NCBI RefSeq assembly: GCF_001949145.1
Contig: NW_019091525.1
Coordinates: 1,929 to 36,780 of the forward strand
Direction of reading: 5' to 3'
Length of the DNA: 34,852 nt
DNA from: Acanthaster planci
Taxonomy: Eukaryota > Echinodermata > Asteroidea > Valvatida > Acanthasteridae
Shown here piece by piece: positions 29,840 through 34,852 of this stretch. The stretch's first letter is position 1. Each line of letters begins with the position of its first letter. The position numbers and the translations under genes are program-made. The notes under the pieces were generated by a model. That model was not told the DNA's origin. It saw nothing but the letters and a program-made list of their open reading frames with translations, and ran no database searches.

Positions 29840-31286
29840 TTAGCAACAAATGATGACGTATCTTCTCCCTTTCGAACTCCATCTGAGGCTCGCAATTCCA
29901 GATAGGTTTTGTAATGACCCGGGAAATCCGTTGACGGCGTAGGAAGCAGATTGATACCTGTTTGCCTGAATTTCAGCCATTGCTTGGACAGCCCATACCG
30001 GGTGCACCTGGCAGAATGTACACCACTGCTTTGTGCACTTTATGATCGACAGTTCTCGAGGTCGTCTCTGGACGTGTTCCACGGCAAACCAGATTTCTTG
30101 AACTCTGGTCTTTGATCCTGATGACATGAGAGGATGAACTTTGTCATAGTCATTGATGGGTGAACTAGGGGCAAGGCACGGATGTGAGAAGACTGTATTT
30201 TATGGCCGGCAAAAAACTGACCATCCCAATAGTTGTTTACTTCCTTCATGCCATTGCAAGGACATGGACTTCCTTTGCCCGTCACTCAGCTGGTGTGAGA
30301 TTCTGACTTTAAGATTCTGTATCATCCTCGAGACTGCAGGGAAGGCATACCGAAGTCAACATTTTACTTAGGGGCGACCAACCGTGTTCTATGGGATTGA
30401 GGGCGGAGTTTTTCGAGGCATATCTAGTGAAAGATATAAAGTCCAAGTTTAGCCATAGGAATAATCTGGAGAGAGACAAAAGAACGGTTCACGACGCGTC
30501 CCTCCAGTCAGGACCCCCATCGACAAGCAGGACGATTGCCGTCTTATTGTTTTGTGTACACTTTTCGATGATTGGGATGAGGTAGTTCACATGCTCTTGT
30601 ATGGACGTCTTCTTGAACTTCGGGACTCTGTTCACTATGCGCAATGGGCCGGTTCTAGGGCTGGTCAAATGTTGAAGGCCGAATTCATCAGAGCATGTTG
30701 CCGGGGAATTGGCCACCTTTTCCAGCTGCATGTAGCCACACGAGGTGTTGAGAAAGCCGTTGCCTTGCAGAAAATCGTGGTCGGGGTAGTTTTGGGAATC
30801 ATCGATCACATGAATCCAATTGATTTGATGATACCTGCTCACAGCCAATCCACCGACATGAATCTTGTTCATACAGTCACATAAAAAAATGGCGATCTCC
30901 TTGGCGCAAATTCTGCAGCAAACTCCATTCTATATTCAGAATTGATGTGCTTGTCCTTTTTGTTGTTCTTCTTCGCCAGTACTTTGGCCTGTATCAGGCC
31001 TTTATAGAATTGGCTGGATAGCCTTTTCTTGTTTGGGGGCATCATCAGCCAGGCACAAGTAGTGTTGCTGATGGAGAGGCCTGGGATTTCCTTCTGAAGA
31101 TGTTCCCTTAAAGCTGGTATGGATGTGCTACATGCACGAATGACACTGGTACAGCGTCTTGAATCCGCAGCATAGCTACTTTGGTTCACAAAGTCAGTGG
31201 CGACTTCTACCAAATTAGGAAAAAGTTGGTCTTGGGAAGTTGTTCTTCGGTCTATCATCTCTGCCCTTTCGGATTGGAGAAGGGAC
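29840..31286 (-). pseudogene. Transposase-like gene with DDE triad, degraded
   Basis: Several minus-strand frames read in order as one known but unnamed invertebrate family. The start region has LFPNLVEVATDFVNQSSYAA and PPNKKRLSSQFYKG. After a shift in the T7 run (minus strand; 30883-30889 as A7) come CDCMNKIHVGGLAVSRYHQ, PDHDF, PRTGPLRIVNRVPKF and LLVDGGPDW. A TGA at 30489-30491 follows. In the same frame NPIEHGWSPLSKML appears, then in other frames NYWDGQFFAGH and CTKQWCTFCQVHPV. The residues D (in CDCMNK), D (in VDGGPD) and E (in NPIEHGW) would form a DDE triad. The acceptor TTTCGACAG lies at 31287-31295. Probably a domesticated or dead transposase. No intact product is possible in this copy. 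Confidence 0.5.
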
Positions 31287-31849
31287 CTGTCGAAATAAAT
31301 GCAAAAAGAATGTTTTTAAATTACGTGTCCAACAAGATCCCCCCCCTGAATCACGGAGAAGTTTCAACCTTAGAAGAAATATTTGGAATGGGTGGGGCTG
31401 GTAAGATGAAGTGCAATTGTGGAGAGCTCTTCAAAACAAACAGATGTACACGATGTTGTGTTCATATGTAGCTGTATCGTTGTTGCTCTTTTAATCCAAT
31501 TTTTTTTAAATTTTTTAATTGCGCCATTGTAATTTCCTCTGATTCTGCCATCGGAATACCCCACCTCCTATACGGACCCACCATAATTTCACGGGTTTGC
31601 TTTGTTCAGATTTTGAATAAAACTTTAATAAGACAGTATGCCCTTTTCATTTAATAATGAATCATGTTCATGTATTTTGAGCTGACAAGAGGATATGTGA
31701 ATATAAATTGTTTTTCTTGTGCTATAATTAATATTCCATGTTGCACCAACCAGTTTTTGCACAATTTCTTTTTTAAGTGGAATGCAAATTCGCTAAAATC
31801 ACAATGGGATCATCACCGAAAAATGAACTCAGGGTTAAACACTTTGTAC

Positions 31850-31981
31850 CTGACAGGGCTTAGCATTCTCACTTCCACCATCACTCGACAGCCATGAATC
31901 GGTTGAGGAGTCATCAAAGCCATCCTCATCGTCTAGTGATGAATTAAGCCAAGAATCTAGTGACCAGTCGTCAGCATCCAT
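31850..31981 (-). CDS. Probable first coding exon of the DDE-type gene
   Basis: ATG at 31979-31981 opens 44 codons rich in Asp, Ser and Trp (MDADDWSLDSWLNSSLDDED at the start), ending ACCCTGTCAG-like at a CAG|GTACAA donor. It points toward the acceptor at 31287 and the degraded DDE-type gene. The phases do not match directly, consistent with that gene being broken. Whether both belong to one gene is inferred from position and strand. Confidence 0.5.
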
Positions 31982-31986
31982 GATGA

Positions 31987-32955
31987 CAGAAATGTTTTAT
32001 GAAAACACTTATTCAAGGCAGTCTTCTCATGCACATGACCCGATATGAATTTGACTGGAAATGATTTGGGAATGATGTGTCATGCTGTCTCCCCACCTAT
32101 TTAGTAAATAATAATGTTTCGAAACAAATGCATGGGTTTTCCTCCCCTCCATTTGATGTTTCCTTTTAAAATCGGTGCGATCGTCCATACAGACCTTGGA
32201 TATGTCTTTGAAATCGGTTCGTCTGTTTCACCCAAGAACGTATTATCAAGCCGGGAAAAAGCCTGTGAACCCCTAGCCTGAAAATCCCCGTAGACGCACC
32301 GAATTGAAGAGAAGAAATATGGGTAGGTGGGCCCTTGTCACACCTTTTGAAATCAACATATCTGTTTTGTCAAGATACCTAGTACAGCCAAAACCACTAC
32401 TTTCTACTACTACTTTGAGGACGCCCTACTACATGTCACGTGATTTCACACTGGATGTTCATTCATCCCTCACCGAATGCCCAACTTTGATGGCTCTATC
32501 TGTCATTTTCTACTGCCTGCCAGGAACACGAAAACCTATCAACATTGCTACCTAGCGAAAAAAAACATTGTCACCAACAAGAAATATAAATAGCCCTGTC
32601 CTGGAAATCGTGTAACGTAGAGGTAATACCTGTGATGGACACCAAAATGAGTGAGCAGTCATGTCTAATTAATATTCCAATCTTGCTTTGAGATAAAACT
32701 AATCTTTTTTATCTTTATGCTGTTCCAAAATATGTGTACACGTATGTACTCGAGTTTTAAGTGAATGTGTCTGATAGAAGAAAAAAATTTCTGCAGTTTT
32801 GAACAGGTGTTTAACGTTATATTGAAGAATTCTGTGCATGAATAGTCACGTTTGACATTCAGGTATTCATATTGATGACTGGGGTATATTGCAATAAATC
32901 GAATTAATTATAAAGTTCAGTGCTTGTATTATATAACATGTAAAGCTAACATGTC
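31987..32955. other. Gap between divergent genes, no gene seen
   Basis: AT-rich, with one plus-strand frame of 83 codons (32304-32555) that shows no coding character. It may hold promoter sequence for the flanking minus-strand gene. Confidence 0.4.
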
Positions 32956-32970
32956 TTTTTTATTTTTCAG

Positions 32971-33871
32971 CAAAGCCGCATAAAATGCAGCACATCCAAT
33001 CAGATGACAGCGAAGACGATGCCCCTCTTGCAAAAATTGCACGAGTGTGTCCGGACATCGACTGCCGCGATACGAATGTCACCGAGGAGATCAAGAAAAA
33101 ACTGGCGGAACATTTAGATGCCGTGAAGAAAGAGTGCAAAAAGCAGGTGGAGGAAGTGGGGGGCAGTCCAGGAGATTATTCGGGATCAACAGCAGAAACA
33201 TGAACAGCTGAGGTTAGACTACGAGCAACAAGCGGGAGTAATCAAAGCGATGCTACAGAGGCAGGAGGATCAAGTTAACGAGACCATGCAGAACATCCTC
33301 TTAGTTTTGCATAACATTCAAGGGGTAGTGGCAGGCCAGGTCGAGAGGAAAGCAGAGAGACGTCAACGGGAAGAGTTGCAGCTGGCAAATCAGCAACAGC
33401 ACCCCTGGCAACCTCAGTAACAACCACCCCTGCAGCTGCCGGTAGCCCGGTACAGCAACCTCCTCTGACTAGACCAGTCGTCAATGGCGAACTCCCATAT
33501 CCTGCGCTAAACATCAGAGATGCAAGCTACTCATCGAGGTGAGCCACGAAGAGATCAACCCTGCCCAATTCTATGATCCAGTAGAGATTCCTGCCGATGA
33601 GTATGATGCTCTGAGGCACCGATGCCGCACAGTCACAGCTTTTCTGTGCGGATTTATCGGATATTTCTTCACGGCGGACATACTTAGGAGATCTAATTAC
33701 TCAGGAACTACGGTCATAACGAAAGATGGACAGATGAAAAAGGACCCTTTGGACCGACGCCTTGTCTTGACAATGCTTGATCAAGTCGCCGCAGAATTTC
33801 CAGGGGAAGTCTGGGGAAAGAACTTTGTGAAACTGAGAGACATAATCAATGATAAATGTAAACAAAGCTGA
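32971..33871 (+). pseudogene. BEN-domain protein with N-terminal coiled coil, frames broken
   Basis: A good splice acceptor (TTTTTTATTTTTCAG, ending 32970) leads to ATG 32985 and an acidic start (QSDDSEDDAPLAKIARV). A helical stretch, EEIKKKLAEHLDAVKKECKK, follows. Near a GGGGGG run (33158-33163) the frame shifts to a Gln-rich coiled coil (about 33169-33420). It then shifts to a Pro/Ala/Thr-rich linker (33381-33540) and to a C-terminal part (33539-33871) with AFLCGFIGYFFTADILRRSN, DRRLVLTMLDQVAAEFPG and FVKLRDIINDKCKQ. That last part has the pattern of a BEN domain, a DNA-binding and chromatin module. Three frame changes in one exon suggest decay or assembly indels. Confidence 0.5.
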
Positions 33872-34852
33872 GTGGAACAAAGTCTTAATACATGTATTCA
33901 ACGTTTGAGATGTTCCTCTTCTTGCAATTAAACAATTAGTTGAAATCATATCAAGTTTATACATTTTTTAAGGTTTGGAAACAAATTCTAAAAACACACG
34001 CATAATCACACCTTAAACTTTGTAAAGAATGTTACTTTCTCTACAGGGAAGCTACACATTCCCGTGATTCTCTTTTAGCTTTATTTGGATGGAAAACGTA
34101 GTTTGACGAAACTAAATCATAACTAAATGTAACTGAAAAGGCAATCAAACATTGGCATTTGAACATACTTTAATTGAAGGAAATAAAACGTTTTCACACA
34201 AATGTCTTAGAATTGATTAAAGCACAAGGTAATTAATGGTATTTCTAATGGAGAATTTGTCAGTTTCAAATGTAAAATGTCACACTTTTAATATGTAATG
34301 ATATAGGAGTTTAAGGACGATAACTTTTGAATAAAAGTGACACGCATGAAGATTAAATAGAAAACATGTAAGTTTCCATGTAAGTTTTCATCTTATTTCT
34401 GTCCATAATTTATGTCAATGTAATTTCCCAACTTTTCCCGCAGTAAGTTGGAATTTAGCTTATCATTATCGAGACAATTTATATTTTTTAACATTTCAGC
34501 GACACATTTGTATATACAACAAAAAAAGAAATACAAAACCTATACTGGGGATGCCATTGAAGGGTATTAGGGGTGTCATCAATAAGCTCTTTAATCAATA
34601 AGGCAAGCCAACAGACTGACAAACTATTGTGCACAGATTTCCCATAATCCCCTAGAGCAGCTTGCAGTTTTTAAGTAGCCAGTGGACCAGGCACAGATTG
34701 ACCTCTTGCATATGCCATTATTCCGTAATAGTGTGTAGGACCATGAAAGGAGGACACCCAAAGATGCGGAGTACAGCTGAAGGTAGACTAAGTACTCATT
34801 TTTTGTGGCCTCAGAGAAGAGGGTATTATTGGTACATCTCCGCAGAACTCAT
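33872..34852. other. No gene seen
   Basis: AT-rich host sequence after the BEN-type frame, with several AATAAA-like signals (for example near 34181) and no supported coding frame. Confidence 0.5.

Noticed and set aside
29481-29882. 133-codon minus-strand frame after the DDE-type gene
   Set aside because: Long and open, but no recognisable motif and no splice or start evidence linking it to the gene before it.
31370-31471. Plus-strand Cys-rich end (CNCGELFKTNRCTRCC) as a zinc-finger exon
   Set aside because: Short, no splice support, and partly on the opposite strand of the better supported DDE-type gene and its intron.

Overview
The window joins two very different kinds of DNA. Bases 1 to about 15,540 are most of an endogenous Maverick/Polinton (adintovirus-like) element. 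It is CpG-rich and gene-dense, with short AT-rich gaps between genes. It carries the usual set for this group: a protein-primed family B DNA polymerase, a DD35E retroviral-type integrase, an FtsK/A32-type packaging ATPase, a double-jelly-roll major capsid protein, and several conserved genes without known function (capsid-associated, membrane and coiled-coil proteins). Bases from about 15,540 to 34,852 are AT-richer and gene-poor, with intron-exon signals, short transposons, minisatellites and degraded gene-like sequences. This is typical of an animal genome, probably a marine invertebrate, but I cannot name the species.

Viral part, left to right. The left end of the element lies outside the window. 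Plus strand: a cysteine-repeat protein (cut by the window edge), a TFIIB/VLTF3-like transcription factor, a putative structural gene, a small membrane/helical gene, and a capsid-type gene conserved in Mavericks. A perfect 10-bp hairpin separates these from a convergent minus-strand block: a 464-residue coiled-coil/membrane protein, two small membrane proteins, a conserved unknown, a CEH-repeat plus HNH nuclease, the packaging ATPase and the major capsid protein. After a divergent start region come a small conserved gene and the integrase on the plus strand. Last is the polymerase on the minus strand, interrupted by a 422-base run of N that hides its palm motifs A and B. A terminal region with 67-bp repeats follows.

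Most of the larger viral genes are broken by one-base shifts, often in homopolymers, and by in-frame stops in the capsid, ATPase and polymerase genes. Yet the reading frames on both sides of each break remain clearly conserved. The copy is either a fairly young decaying insertion or one with many assembly indels. Two features stand out. Nearly all structural-type genes start in a TTTTAAAATG-like context resembling poxvirus late promoters, and the element encodes a VLTF3/TFIIB-like factor that could read it. A short GAGCGAAGCGAG repeat has spread through genes and gaps, always oriented with the coding strand, and is read in frame as Ser/Glu/Ala/Asn/Arg peptides.

Host part. Two copies of a TTAA-flanked element of about 770-860 bp lie in opposite orientation, one of them holding a nested 187-bp TTAA element. 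There is also a split dispersed repeat, a 29-bp GC-rich minisatellite, a candidate MITE, a possible solo LTR, two good small exons on the minus strand, a degraded gene with a DDE-like catalytic triad (with a clear first exon), and a broken BEN-domain gene.
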